Shown here in pieces: positions 1-10,360 of a stretch of DNA of 64,000 bases. This DNA comes from Benincasa hispida. Taxonomy: Eukaryota; Streptophyta; Magnoliopsida; Cucurbitales; Cucurbitaceae. Numbering within the stretch: position 1 is the stretch's first letter; every line of letters begins with the position of its first letter. The notes below the pieces were generated by a model. The model was not told where the DNA came from. It saw only the letters and a list, made by a program, of their open reading frames with translations, and did no database searches. The position numbers and the translations under genes are program-made. Location of the stretch: contig NC_052354.1 in NCBI RefSeq assembly GCF_009727055.1, positions 4,231,303 to 4,295,302 on the forward strand, written 5' to 3'.

Positions 1-44
1 GTGAATATGGGATTTTTATATCCCAAGAGGGTTATGTTAAATAA

Positions 45-815
45 GTGCTCAAGAAGTTCAATATGAATGATGCTAATTCAGTTGGAACACCAATTGAATG
101 TGGAGTCGAAATCACCAAGCAAGATGGAGGAGAGAAAGTAAATTCTACATATTTCAAAAGCTTTGTTAGAAGTTTGAGATATTTGACATGTACAAGACTA
201 GATATTATTTATTCGGTTGGAATTATTAGTCGATTTATGGAGGAACCGACAACAACACATTGTAAAATGGCAAAAAGGATTCTTCGCTACATCAAAGGGA
301 CGATTGGGTATGGTCTTTCCTATGTCTCTTCTAGCAATTTTGATATTTTTGGTTATTGTGATAGTGATTGGTGTAGTGATTTGGATGATCGATAGAGTAC
401 TATGGGGTTTGTGTTTTTTATTGGTGAAACGGTGTTCACATGGATGTCAAAAAAGAAACTCATAGTCACACTATCAACATACGAGGCAGAGTATGCCGCA
501 GCAACTTCATGTGTATGTCATGAAATTTGGCTAAGAAACTTAGTGAAGGAGTTGATGTTTCAAATGGAAGGTCTAGTGAAGATTTTTGTGGACAACAAAT
601 CGGCCATTGCCTTAGAAAAAAATATGGTATTTCATGAGAGGAGCAAGCACATTGATACCTGATTTCACTACATTCAGGATTGCATTACAAAGAAAGAAGT
701 GGAACTCAAATATATCAAGTCACAAGACCAAACAGCGGACATTTTCATAAAGCCCCTCAAGTTGGAGACTTTTATCAAAATGAGGAGTTTACTTGGTGTA
801 ACAAATCAAGTTTAA
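45..815 (+). pseudogene. copia reverse transcriptase C-terminus and RNase H
   Basis: One reading frame runs through the end of the RT domain (SLRYLTCTRLDI-type block, RYIKGT, YCDSDW) into RNase H (TLSTYEAEYAAA, VDNKSAIAL, HERSKHID, QTADIFIKPL) and ends at a TAA at 813-815 that overlaps the polypurine tract. It is broken only by two in-frame stops. A TAG at about 393 stands where the family has Lys in the DDRKST motif. A TGA at 660-662 stands where Arg is usual in the D-T-R-F/Y-H motif. No frameshift is visible, so decay is mild. RNase H of this class degrades the RNA strand during reverse transcription in the virus-like particle. Not functional as it stands. Confidence 0.88.
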
Positions 816-822
816 GGGGGGG

Positions 823-1113
823 TGTTGAAACGTTTGTTATTATTAAGCGTTATTTATGGCATTTAGTGTGACTTATGGGTTTTGTAACTTTTATTTTTTT
901 GTAACCAATAATTATTTTTAAGTTATAGGAGTTATGTGAGTTGTGAGCATTTGATGGTATTTTTAAGTTATAGGAGTTATGTGAGTTATGAGATTTTTGT
1001 AACCATTGGCATTCCTATGGTTATGTTTGTAAGCTTATATAAAGGCATGCTTAGTTGAATGGAAAATACATCTCTCATTTTTCATATTTGTCCTCCACGT
1101 TTTTTTTCTAACA
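823..1113 (+). repeat. 3' LTR of copia element
   Basis: The LTR starts TGTTGAAACG right after the polypurine tract and ends TTCTAACA (or a few bases later at TTCTACA, 1120). It contains a TATATAA box near 1036. A 24-base string, atttttaagttataggagttatg and one more base, occurs twice (about 913 and 959), an internal duplication. The partner LTR is outside the window. Confidence 0.72.
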
Positions 1114-2515
1114 TTCTACAAGATTATTTCAAAAGCGCTGGCTAACAGGCTTAAACAAGTTCTAGACGAAATCATATCTCCCCTTCAATCTACATTTGTC
1201 CTAGGTCGTCACATTACCAACAATGTCCTTATCTAATTTGAACTCTACCATGCAATTAATTTTAGAAGAAAAGATTGGGAAGGCTAGGTAGCTATGAAAA
1301 TAGATATCAGTAAAGCATATGATCGAGTTGAATGACCCTTCATTTGCGATGTTTTGAATAAGCTAGGTTTCAGATAAGATTGGATATCTCTAATTATGAG
1401 CTGTTAGGATTCAAATTGTTTTGAAGTGTTGTTTAACGAAATTTCAAGAGAGATGTTTACACCTTCGAGAGGTGTAAGGCAATGGACCTCCTCTCCCCTT
1501 AATTTTTTCACTTTTGTGTAGAAGGTCTCTCAGCTAGGATTGTTTCTAGATGTTGATTTGGGATCAAACCCCTCCCTTCACTAGGAGAAGTATTTTGTGG
1601 GGGAGGAGTTTGTTTAAGAAAGGATATAGGTAGAGAATGGGATTGAGTATACAAATCTATGTGTCTGAGGACCCTTCGATTCCTAATGGCAGACATATTA
1701 GACCTTGTTTGATTCACGACTCATTTAAGTTGAAAAGGGTCTCAAACTTTATTATGTGGAAGGCAATTGGAATGAGGAGTTTTCAAATAAGCATTTATTT
1801 CTCACAGTGTGGTTGACATTCTCAAAATATTATTAAGTGGGTAGTGGTTTTCTGATGAAATTATATGAGATTGGATTCTAAAGGAAAGTTTTAGATGAGG
1901 AATGCTTAACAATTAGGGAGACACATAAGCAAGACTCTCAAAGGCTGCTAGTCTAATGAGGCTGACTACACGAACATGTGGGACGCTCTATAAGGTTTAG
2001 AGGGCCACCCAAATTCCAAATTCATGAAATGGAAAATTATTGAGGGTTTTATTCCTAATGCTTCTAATTTAATGAAAAAAAGGAATTTCAACTAATTTGA
2101 GTTGTTCTTTCTGTAGGACTCACTTGGAAACCACCAACCATTTGATTTGGGATCATAAAATGGCTAGAAGCTTATGCTTTTCTTTCCCTCTAATGTTGAT
2201 GTGTTGGCTTTGGGCAGGGGTTGCTGGAAGCCGATTGAGTACTGGGTCTGTCTTTGTAAAACCAACAACAAATAAAACTGAGGTATTTGGAATTATTGCA
2301 ATGCCATGCGTTTTAGAAACGCCCCTCCTGATCCTCAAGCTATCATTCTTGCTGTGGAAAAGACTTTAGAGATTCTTTCATTAAAGAGAAGCAACCTTGT
2401 CTAGAATCAGTTTAAGCATCAATCCACTTGTTAGTCGTTGGAAGCTTCCAAGAGAGGGTTGTTGGAAAATGAATGTTGATGCCGCCTAGTCAAAGAACAC
2501 TCAGAGCAGTGAAAC
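1114..2515 (+). pseudogene. LINE (L1-type) reverse transcriptase, 5' piece
   Basis: Conceptual translation gives plant LINE RT motifs: YKIISKALANRLK, then an LQSTFV block, MKIDISKAYDRVE and a degenerate GVRQ block. Further on is a zinc-binding zf-RVT motif (CSFCRTHLETTNHLIW) near 2098-2150, then the start of an RNase H domain (WKLPREGCWKMNVDA) at about 2437-2488. Stops and frameshifts are frequent. The endonuclease and N-terminal half are missing, as in 5'-truncated LINEs or because of the copia LTR on its left. It continues at 7246 beyond the nested copia element. Confidence 0.85.
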
Positions 2516-2854
2516 TGTTGGAAACACTAGGCCCTCACAATACAACTCAATAGATAAGAGAAGAAGATTGTTCTCTTACTCACACAAGATTGGAGAAACT
2601 AGAACTTAAATATTATTTTATTTTCTTGGCTTGCTTACAAATGACAAATCTTACACATATTTATACTAGTAAGAAAATATATCAAAATACATCAATGATA
2701 AATGCAAATACATGTGACTTTTCACCAATACATGAACATTGGCCAATGTATCTTGTAATTCATGTATTCAACTATTCCTTGAATCTCAACTATTTATGTA
2801 CCTAAATGAATTTAATGCATGCACCTTGAATATAAGTCTAGATTAATTCTATCA
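2516..2854 (-). repeat. 3' LTR of the nested copia element
   Basis: On the plus strand the LTR starts TGTTGGAAACACTAGGCCC and ends ...AATTCTATCA. Immediately right is TTCTCCCTTA, which is the minus-strand polypurine tract (taagggagaa). It aligns along its length with 6905-7245, with scattered substitutions. Confidence 0.92.
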
Positions 2855-2916
2855 TTCTCCCTTAATCTAGACTTGAGCAACTCCAATCTTTTTGAACTTA
2901 ACAAATAAGTTAAACT

Positions 2917-3410
2917 TCATGCCTTCGTAAAAATATCCGCCACCTGATCTTGAGACTTGCAATGCTTCACTATCACTTCTCCATCTTTAACCAAGTCTCT
3001 AATAAAATGATACTTGATTCTAATATGCTTGCTTCTTCGATGGAAGACTAGATTTTTTGATAATGCAATGGCAGAACCATTATCACAATATAAAGTAGTC
3101 TGACTTCTTTGTGTACACTTCAATTCTTTCAACATCCATCTAAGCCATAAAGCTAGATATCCAGCTGCAGATAAAGAGATGTATTCTGCTTCAGTGGTAG
3201 GAAAAGCAACAACAGGTTTTTTTTTTTAAGTCCATGAAAAAACACTCGAAGCAATGCTAAAAACACAACTAGATGTGCTTTTATGATCATCAACATTACC
3301 ACCCCAATCACTATAACAAAAACAAACTAACACTTATTTTGGAAATTTCTTGTGATAAATTCCAAAATTAATAGTGCCAAGAATGTAATGAAGCACTCGC
3401 TTACCTGCTT
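2917..3410 (-). pseudogene. copia RNase H domain
   Basis: The frame 2917-3135 encodes LYCDNGSAIALSKNLVFHRR, then SKHIRIKYHFIRDLV and QVADIFTKA: the catalytic-core and C-terminal motifs of copia RNase H. The upstream half (EAEYISLSAAGYLALWL-like, 3140-3200) can be followed on the minus strand but is interrupted by stops and a T-rich slip at about 3219-3228. It belongs to the nested copia element and is not functional. Confidence 0.85.
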
Positions 3411-4490
3411 CCCAATGACTACTTTTTCAGGCTTGAAATGAATCTGCTTAACATACTTATAGCAAATCGAATCTCAGGTCTTGTTGCAATCAAGTATATC
3501 AAGCTTCCAACTAAGCTTCGATATAAGCTTGTATCAGCATCTTCTCCAATATCATTCTTGCTCAATTTCAAATTTGCATCCATAGGCGTGTTACAAGGAA
3601 AAGCATTTTGCATTATGAATTTTTTCAGCAAATCACAAGTATACTTTTGTTGTGAGATGACAATCTCTCCATATTTTTTATTGACTTCAATCCCCAAAAA
3701 ATAATGGATGAAACCCATATCACTCATCTCAAATCTTTTTTCATGGAATTCTTAAAATCATCACACAACAGTTCATCATTTCCAGTAAAAAACAAATCAT
3801 CGACATATAATGAAACAATAAGAAATTTTCCATACTTATCTTATTTGACATAGAGTGCATGCTCATATAGACATATTTGAAAACCTGTCTTTATAAAGAA
3901 ATTGTCAATGCGACTATACCAAGCTCGCAGAGCTTGCTTCAATCCATACAAGGCCTTTTTCAACTTGTACACTTTGTCTTCTTCTCCCTTTTTTACATAA
4001 CCCAAAGGTTGTTCAACAAATATCTCTTCCTTCAAGTGTCCATTTAAAAAAAGTGGTTTTTACATCCATTTGATAAACTTTGCACTCATTTTGAGCAACT
4101 AAAGACAAAATCAATCGAACTGTCTCAATTCTTACCACAGGAGGAAAGATCTCTTCATAATTCACACCATATTCCTACTTGTAGTCTTTTACAATAAATC
4201 TTACTTTGTATTTTTCAACTTTGACAATTGACTTCAATTTTGTTCTATACACCCATTTTACTCAAAGAACTTATTTGTTTACTTGAAGATCCATCAACTC
4301 TCATGTTTTCATTTCTTTTTATTGCATTAATTTCTTGATCCATTGCAATCTTCCATTTTTCATCTTGGATTGCCTCATCAAAATTTATAGGATCAACACC
4401 GGAAAATAATCCAAAATTAGCAACATCATCATCAATTCTACTGGTAGCATTATAAATTTCTTGAATATTTCTCATTCTCTTTGGTGACAT
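3411..4490 (-). pseudogene. copia reverse transcriptase
   Basis: Fragments in order from the 5' side: FDEAIQDEKWKIAMDQEINAIKRNE (4245-4490), EEIFVEQPLGYV then [20 protein letters not shown] (3841-4035), the catalytic YVDD box read on the minus strand at about 3795-3806, and MSDMGFIHYFLGIEV through NTPMDANLKL and LIYLIATRPEI (3419-3727). The order is right and YVDD is kept, but several frameshifts separate the blocks. It would copy the element RNA into DNA in an intact copy. Confidence 0.88.
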
Positions 4491-4624
4491 ATCACACTTA
4501 TGGAAGATGGCGATGCAGATGAAGATGACACCACTGCCTGAATCTCTACTTGCTCTGAGTCTTGAGCATCTCCATTCCCATCCATGCTAACATGATATGG
4601 ACTATCTGCTTCTCTAACGACATC

Positions 4625-5458
4625 CTAATTCAAAGGTTCATCTTCATTGAAAATCACATCCCGACTGACAATAATCTTTTTCGACAAAGGATTATACAAC
4701 TGATAAGCTTTAGAATTTTCACTATCGCCTACCATAATACATTTTTCTGATTTATCATATAATTTGCCCCTTAGCTTATCTGGTATATGAGAATAAGCTA
4801 TACTCCCAAAAACTCTCAAGTGACGAACACATGGTTTCTCACCACATCATGCTTCATAAGGAGTCATACCTGGAACACTTTTTGAAGGAGCTCGATTCAA
4901 AACATAAGCAGTACATGCAACATCTCCCCAAAACTCATTGGCATCTTTTTTGCTTTTACCATACTTGTTGCTATCTCTATGATTGTTCCGTTCTTTCTCT
5001 CTGCAACTCTTGTGGAGTCATTCGAGTTGTCTGTTGATGATGAATACGTTGTTCCTCGAAAAATTTATCAAAAACGATATATTTTCCACCACGGTCAGAT
5101 CCCAAAGTTTTTATCTTATGGCCATTTTGATTCTCAGCTAAAGCTTTAAAGATTTAAAACATTCAAATGCTTCACTTTTTTCTTTCAAAAGATAAATCCA
5201 TAACTTTCTACTGAAATCATAAGTGAAGGTTATGAAATATCGATTACCTCCATTTGATATTGTACGCATGGGACCACACAAATCTGTATGAATCAACTCA
5301 AGAGGTTTGGAGTTTCTCCAAGCTTTACTAGTTGGAAATGGATCTCGATCATGTTTTGAAAGTATACACACTTCACAAATATTTGTCTCATGGTTGATAT
5401 TTTGAATGCCTCTCACCATATGATTTTTGCATAAATATAATAGTGATCCAAAGTTCAA
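4625..5458 (-). pseudogene. copia integrase
   Basis: Minus-strand blocks give the end of the zinc-binding N-terminus (ICEVCILSKHDRDPF), the first catalytic Asp region (ELIHTDLCGPM), FITFTYDFSRKLWIYLLKEK, an SDRGGKY block near 5080-5110 and the C-terminal VFGSIAYSHIPDKLRGKLYD (4625-4819). The frame breaks between 4820 and 5137. Integrase would insert the element cDNA into the chromosome; this copy cannot make a complete enzyme. Confidence 0.87.
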
Positions 5459-5467
5459 GTGACCATA

Positions 5468-6190
5468 TCAAAAATGCCAAAACCAGGATGGATCCTTCAA
5501 TATGCTGCTAAAACAAGAGATTTGACCATATGTAAATTTAAGAGGAAACATCTTATTAGCAGTCATCTTTACCTTGGCAATAAGAACACCAGTCTGATCT
5601 TTGATGGCACACGCACCACCTTCAAATAAAACTTTTAGACCTCGTTGAAGCAATTGGCCAACACTCAAAAGATTATGCTTTAGACCTGGAACATAGAATA
5701 TATCTAGAACTCGTTTTGTGCCTTTCTTCATCTTAATAAGAATATCACCTCGGCCTTTGACTTGCAATATGTTATTATCGCCGGTTCTCACTTCACTTTG
5801 GAAAAATTCATCCAATGTAACAAATATACTTCTATTTCCTGTCATGTGGTTACTACAACTACTATCAAGATACCATGTAGATTCTATAACATCATCTTGA
5901 GCACTACATGCAAGAAATAGAACACCTTCATCATTTTTCTCCTCTTTATGCATCATGGTGGAATTTCCATCTCGATTTTTGGATGCCCAACAAGCTACTT
6001 GAAAATGACCATACTTTTTGCAATTAAAACATTGAATGTGAGAAAAATTACCACGACCACTTCCTTGATTCCTGCCAAATCCTTTTCCTATTCCACCTCC
6101 TACTTTTCAAGATGAAAAAGAGCTTTCTTGTTGATTTTCAGAATTCATATCATTTCTATTATCATAGTTTCTTCCACCTCCTCGTTTTCC
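5468..6190 (-). pseudogene. copia zinc knuckle, protease and pre-integrase region
   Basis: A retroviral-type CCHC zinc knuckle (C-x2-C-x4-H-x4-C: CFNCKKYGHFQVAC) lies at about 5988-6030. Downstream, 5468-5956 encodes the aspartic protease region with WYLDSSCSNHMTGN, where the usual active-site DSG/DTG reads DSS, followed by LDIFYVPGLKHNLLSVGQLL and a truncated GAG-pre-integrase block. The Gly to Ser change at the active site would be expected to hurt protease function, on top of the frame breaks. Confidence 0.85.
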
Positions 6191-6202
6191 ACGGCCACCA
6201 CG

Positions 6203-6890
6203 TCATCCACGAGAATCGCCTCTGAATGAAATTTGCATCTGAAATTCTTTCTCGGGATTAATATCAAATTGTTTCAATCTAAGCTCATGAGATTGAAGAG
6301 AACCCACCAAGCTATTTACTGATAGTGTACATAAATCTTTTGATTCTTCAATTGCAGCAACAATATGCTCAAACTTTCTTGGCATACTTCGAATCTTTTC
6401 AACAATTCTTTCATCACCCAATTCTTCTCCATTTGTTCTCAAACTGTTGACAATCGCAAGAACACGATTGAAAAGCTCTTTAACAGTTTTGGTCTCTTTC
6501 ATCTTAATGCAATCAAATTCAAATCCGAGAGCTTGTAATCTTACCATCCTTACCTTATTTTCTCCTTGATAGGTGGATTATAAAATATCCCAAGCGGCCT
6601 TTGCAGAAGTAACTGTTGAAATTCTTTCAAAGAAATATTCATCAACAACTTGATAAATGAAGAACACAGCCTTCTTGCCTTTCTTACGAGTTTTTCTCAA
6701 CTAAGCAAGTTGTTGATTAGTGAGCTGGTTCTGATTCTCAACATCAGTGTATCTCTTTCAACAATATCCCACAGTTCTTGTGAGCCATAAAGCACTTTCA
6801 TTTGAATAATCCACTGATTAAAATTCTTTCCACTGAATCTTAGAAGTTGGGGTTGCAACATGTTACCACTTGAAGTCATTTCTGATCTTA
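6203..6890 (-). pseudogene. copia gag (UBN2-type)
   Basis: 6203-6547 and the sequence up to 6900 give copia gag blocks. Near the start are LLRFSGKNFNQWIIQMKVLY and GSQELWDIVE (about 6750-6870). Further on are KMKETKTVKELFNRVLAIVN, GEELGDERIVEKI and LCTLSVNSLVGSLQSHELR. The translation begins just downstream of the primer site, as expected. At least one frameshift lies between 6547 and 6697. Gag packages the element RNA. Confidence 0.85.
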
Positions 6891-6902
6891 GCTCTAATAT
6901 CA
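6891..6902 (-). other. Primer binding site (initiator tRNA-Met type)
   Basis: Read on the minus strand this is TGATATTAGAGC, two bases from the end of the 5' LTR and two substitutions from the copia consensus TGGTATCAGAGC. It is the point where first-strand synthesis would be primed. Confidence 0.75.
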
Positions 6903-6904
6903 CT

Positions 6905-7245
6905 TGTTGGAAACAAAGTAGGCCCTCACAATACAATTCAATAGATAAGAGAAGGAGATTGTTCTCTTACTCACACAAGATTGGAGAAATTCGAACTTGA
7001 ATATTACTTTATTTTCATGGCTTGCTTACAAATGAAAAACCTTACACATATTTATACTAGTAGGAAAATACATCAAAACACATCAATGATAAATGCAAAT
7101 ACATGTGACTTTACTCCAATATATAAACATTCATCAATGCATCTTGTAATTCATGTATTCAACTATTCCTTAAATCTCAACTATTCATGTAACTAATTAC
7201 ATGTAATTCATGTACCTCAAATATAAGTCTAGATTAATTCTGTCA
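6905..7245 (-). repeat. 5' LTR of the nested copia element
   Basis: On the plus strand it starts TGTTGGAAACAAAGTAGGCC and ends ...AATTCTGTCA. It matches 2516-2854 almost colinearly. Differences are mostly single substitutions plus a small indel near the 3' side (around 7195-7212 versus 2812-2825), so the element is moderately old. Confidence 0.92.
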
Positions 7246-7700
7246 GAGACTAGTTTGATTATTCGTGATTGAAATGGCTGACCTATTGGGGGTGGTTGCA
7301 TCACAATATCTACCAGTTGGTCGACTAAAGTCTTAGAAGCTAAAGTCATTGTCAATAGTTTAAGGTCCTCCTAGTTTCTAGGAATGGGCAGAACCTCCTG
7401 ATAGAAGTAGAGTCGGATTCAATCAAAGTCATAAAACTTTTGAATCATCTGATTTCCAACTTACCTGAGTTTTTTTTTTAATGATGAGACTCTCTTTCTA
7501 GCTTCTTATGTAAATATTTCTCATTTTTGTAAAATTCTTAGAGAGACGAACAAAGTTGCTCATAATCTAACAATTTTAGCTTCTTCTTCTAGGCCTACAT
7601 CTTTTTGGAGAGAGCTTTTTTCTTCCTCTGTTTTATCATCATCTTCAAGATGGATTGATGTTTGGTTGTTGGTTTGTTTGTTGGTTTTAATGGATCTCAA
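7246..7700 (+). pseudogene. LINE RNase H, 3' piece
   Basis: The LINE resumes: LIIRD, GGGCITI, LEAKVIVNSL, then a V-E-S-D-S block, LLNHLISNLP, and after a T run at 7471-7479 MRLSFLASYVNISHF and RETNKVAHNLTILA. These are the order and motifs of the C-terminal plant LINE RNase H (RVT_3). Together with the N-terminal part ending at 2515 it makes one domain split by the copia insertion. The 3' end is placed by loss of coding similarity and is approximate. Confidence 0.8.
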
Positions 7701-9751
7701 TTTCAAAAGAAAAAGTAAACTACTTGTTCTAAATCTCTAAAAAGAAAAAAATGAAAATCACAATAAATAAATTATTAGAAAACAGCCCCATTTTTAGGGA
7801 AAGAAAAGTAAATGGTTATCAAATACAATCTTAATTTTTAGTTTTTAGTTTTTTATTATATTTTTTTAATATTGTACTTATTTTCTAACTGTTTCTTTAC
7901 AACTATTTTACTTTTTGTAAAAGATTCATCTAATTTGAATCTTGGCAAAAAGTCCAAACAGAGGGTCAGACTATTTCTTTTTAGTTCTCAGACTTTTGCT
8001 CATATGTTTTCAACGTATTTATATGAAAAAATTTAGATAATTAAAGGATGGAAAATACTTCTAGTCCATAAACTTTTATTACAAATAGCAATTTAGCCAT
8101 TGAAATTTAGATAATTAAAGGATGGTAAAGATTTTTAATCTCTAAACTTTTAAAATTATAACAATTTAGCCATTGAAATTTAGCATGGAACAATTTTAGT
8201 TCTTATACTTTCAAACTTGTAATAACTTTAAGTCTCTTACATTCCTGCATATATCATCACACTAAAATTAAGTGTCACCTTTTATCATATAGCAAATTTG
8301 ATCTGGAATGAATTTATTAATTTACACATGTAATAAATTTCATTAAACTTTGATACTTTTTTGAATTATGAAAACTAAATTGTTACTATTTATAAAGTAC
8401 AAAGAGATAGAATGATCAGTGAGTGTACCCTCATATCTAAACTAAATTGACATATCTAAATACTTAAATTATTACTTATTAATGTTCATAGATTCAATTG
8501 TTACAAAATTATTTTTAATATATCTAGTATTTGAAATTTCAAAATGCAAAATCATGCTTAAAATATATATTTTTATATAAATATAACATTTCAAGTAAAT
8601 GCATTTCATTGATTTTTTGTTCAGAGTAAATTTGGATATTATAATATATAATAAAATATATGATCTTGTAAAATATTGATGGTAATAAATTTATAACATA
8701 AAACATGTTCTGAATATTTAGTCGATAACCATATCTATTTTATGGCTTTTAAATATATTATTAAGCTCATTTTGAACTATTATTTAAATTGAGATTCAAA
8801 TTTGAAATATACTACCAAAACTTCTTTTACATTGAACTGTTGTTTTCATATTAATTTTTATTTTGACTTCACGAACCATATGAATCCTCAATCAAAATAA
8901 CTCTTTTTTCAAAAGAAATAATAAAAAAATGTTTTTGGAAAAAGATTAGTTATTTTTAAAATATTGATTACACATATTTTGCAAGTAAAAAAATAAAATA
9001 AAAAATTGCTTACAAGCAAAAATTATTATAGTTTTGCTTTCTATTCTTTTATTATTTATTTTCATTTGGATTTTTATAGGTGAGAACTGAGAAGATTCCT
9101 CTTATTTTCTCTCTCCTACCTCCCTTTCCCTTTTTCTAATTTATTATTCTTTGTCTAACTTAAAATATCACTAGCCCTCTTAATTAATTTACTCCATCTT
9201 TTAGCTTCTCTCTCTAAACTTCTTTTTTTTTTTTTAATCACCTCTCACTCAAACATCTCTTCCTTCCTTCAACCTTTGTTTTAATAGATCTTTTGGTCTC
9301 AAACTCTTCTCCCATGCTTTTCAGGAAAAAAAGAAAAAAGAAAAAAGAAAAAATTTCTCCCTTTCCCTCCAAAAGAGATTACAATGAAAAATTCTCCATC
9401 ATATCCGCTTACGTACACCTCGACTAAATTCACAGGATAATCGACTGCTAGATCCTATAAAATTTGGATATCAAGAAAACTCGTAAGATATTAAATCCTA
9501 GGTAGGTGACTATCATAAATTGAATTCACTACCTCTTTGCCCATCATTCCCTTTTCTATCTATTTTACAAAATATATATAATCAACTTAAAAGAATAGAA
9601 AACATACAAATGGTTACCAAATATGTTTTTTTTTATTCTAAAAGAAAAACTATAAGATTTGTGACCACTTTTAGTAAATATTTTTGATATCCTTCATAGA
9701 TCTTATAATTATGAACTCTACAAAACATAATATTATATAAACATTATTGAA
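7701..9751. other. AT-rich spacer
   Basis: No gene is recognisable. It holds a tandem duplication at 8029-8174 (listed separately), long A/T runs and a pyrimidine-rich stretch at about 9090-9370. This lies downstream of the minus-strand TIR gene, where NB-ARC exons would be expected if that gene were a full TIR-NLR; I see none. Confidence 0.6.
8029..8174. repeat. Direct tandem duplication, about 73 bp x 2
   Basis: Both units start aaatttagataattaaagga and end caatttagccattg. They differ by scattered substitutions in the middle. A third partial match to the end of the unit follows (aatttagcatgg). Confidence 0.75.
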
Positions 9752-10360
9752 CTACAAATTCACACCAAAGAACAGAAGAAAAGAAAAAGTTGAAGAGAGT
9801 GAATAATTACTTAACTGGAAATCTTGGATATGCCATCCAGAGAGATGCCCAACTTGGTTCATTGAATATCTCCAGCTTTCAACTTCTTCAATATCAATTT
9901 CAGGATTTGCTTCATGTTCATTAAAGTGCTTCTCAAAGTTCCCCTTTTGCTTCCTCGCATTCGCTGGATCTATTTGGTAAAATATTGGAAGAACCAATTG
10001 ATCCCTCAACTCCTTACACATTACAATCTTTTCTATTTCCTTCATGCAAACCAAATTCCCATAGTTCTCTGAAAAAACCACGATCGATGACCTCGATTCT
10101 TCCACCGCTTTCATCTTCTCCACTAACGGTTTCCCTCCGTCTTCTTCGTCCTCGTCGTCTCTGAAAACTACAATTCCTTGAGTTGTCAGAGCTTCATGGA
10201 GATCGGCTGCAAAACTACGTCCGGTGTCCTTCGCCCTGTGCCTGAGGAAAACGTCGTAGTTTCGTAAGGGAGGAAGAGGAAGAGATATAGAATAAGGAGG
10301 AGAAGGAGAAGATAAGGATGTTATTGAAGCTCTTCTCTCCATTATTGCTGGAGACGCCAT
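9752..10360 (-). CDS. TIR-domain protein (TIR exon of an NLR-like gene)
   Basis: From the ATG at 10360 the protein has a Ser/Pro-rich leader of about 33 residues. A TIR domain follows (about 34-175): NYDVFLRHRAKDTGRSFAAD, then IVVFRDDE, VEESRSSIVVFSENY, an alpha-C region VCMKEIEKI and LVLPIFYQIDPANARKQKG. The Glu at 108 aligns with the catalytic Glu of NAD+-cleaving plant TIRs. The Trp of the usual S-x-W-C-x-x-E-L motif is Val here. A GT-TAAGT donor at 9815/9814 could end exon 1 after IQDF; reading through instead gives a hydrophobic tail and a stop at 9752. The ORF also extends 5' to 10450, but the ATG at 10360 leaves the more family-like N-terminus. TIR domains act in immune signalling. No NB-ARC or LRR exon is seen downstream, so this is a TIR-only gene or a truncated TIR-NLR. 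Confidence 0.85.
   Translation of the reverse strand: MASPAIMERRASITSLSSPSPPYSISLPLPPLRNYDVFLRHRAKDTGRSFAADLHEALTTQGIVVFRDDEDEEDGGKPLVEKMKAVEESRSSIVVFSENYGNLVCMKEIEKIVMCKELRDQLVLPIFYQIDPANARKQKGNFEKHFNEHEANPEIDIEEVESWRYSMNQVGHLSGWHIQDFQLSNYSLSSTFSFLLFFGVNL

Larger units (their letters stand above)
1..1113 (+). mobile_element. Ty1-copia retrotransposon, 3' part with LTR
   Basis: The last third of a copia element enters from the left edge. It holds the end of reverse transcriptase, RNase H, a polypurine tract at 814-822 (a run of seven G after AA) and a 3' LTR starting TGTTGAAA at 823. The 5' half lies outside the window. LINE coding sequence begins directly after the LTR, so the element probably inserted into, or recombined with, the LINE. 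The protein resembles the element at 45839-50537, but the LTRs of the two do not look alike. Confidence 0.88.
2516..7245 (-). mobile_element. Nested full-length copia element, decayed
   Basis: This 4.7-kb element has two LTRs of about 340 bp, a tRNA-Met-type primer site, and gag, protease, integrase, RT and RNase H in copia order on the minus strand. Target-site copies gaaac (2511-2515) and gagac (7246-7250) match at 4 of 5 bases. The LINE RNase H domain stops at 2515 and resumes after 7245, so the copia inserted into a pre-existing LINE. All coding domains carry stops or frameshifts. Confidence 0.93.
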
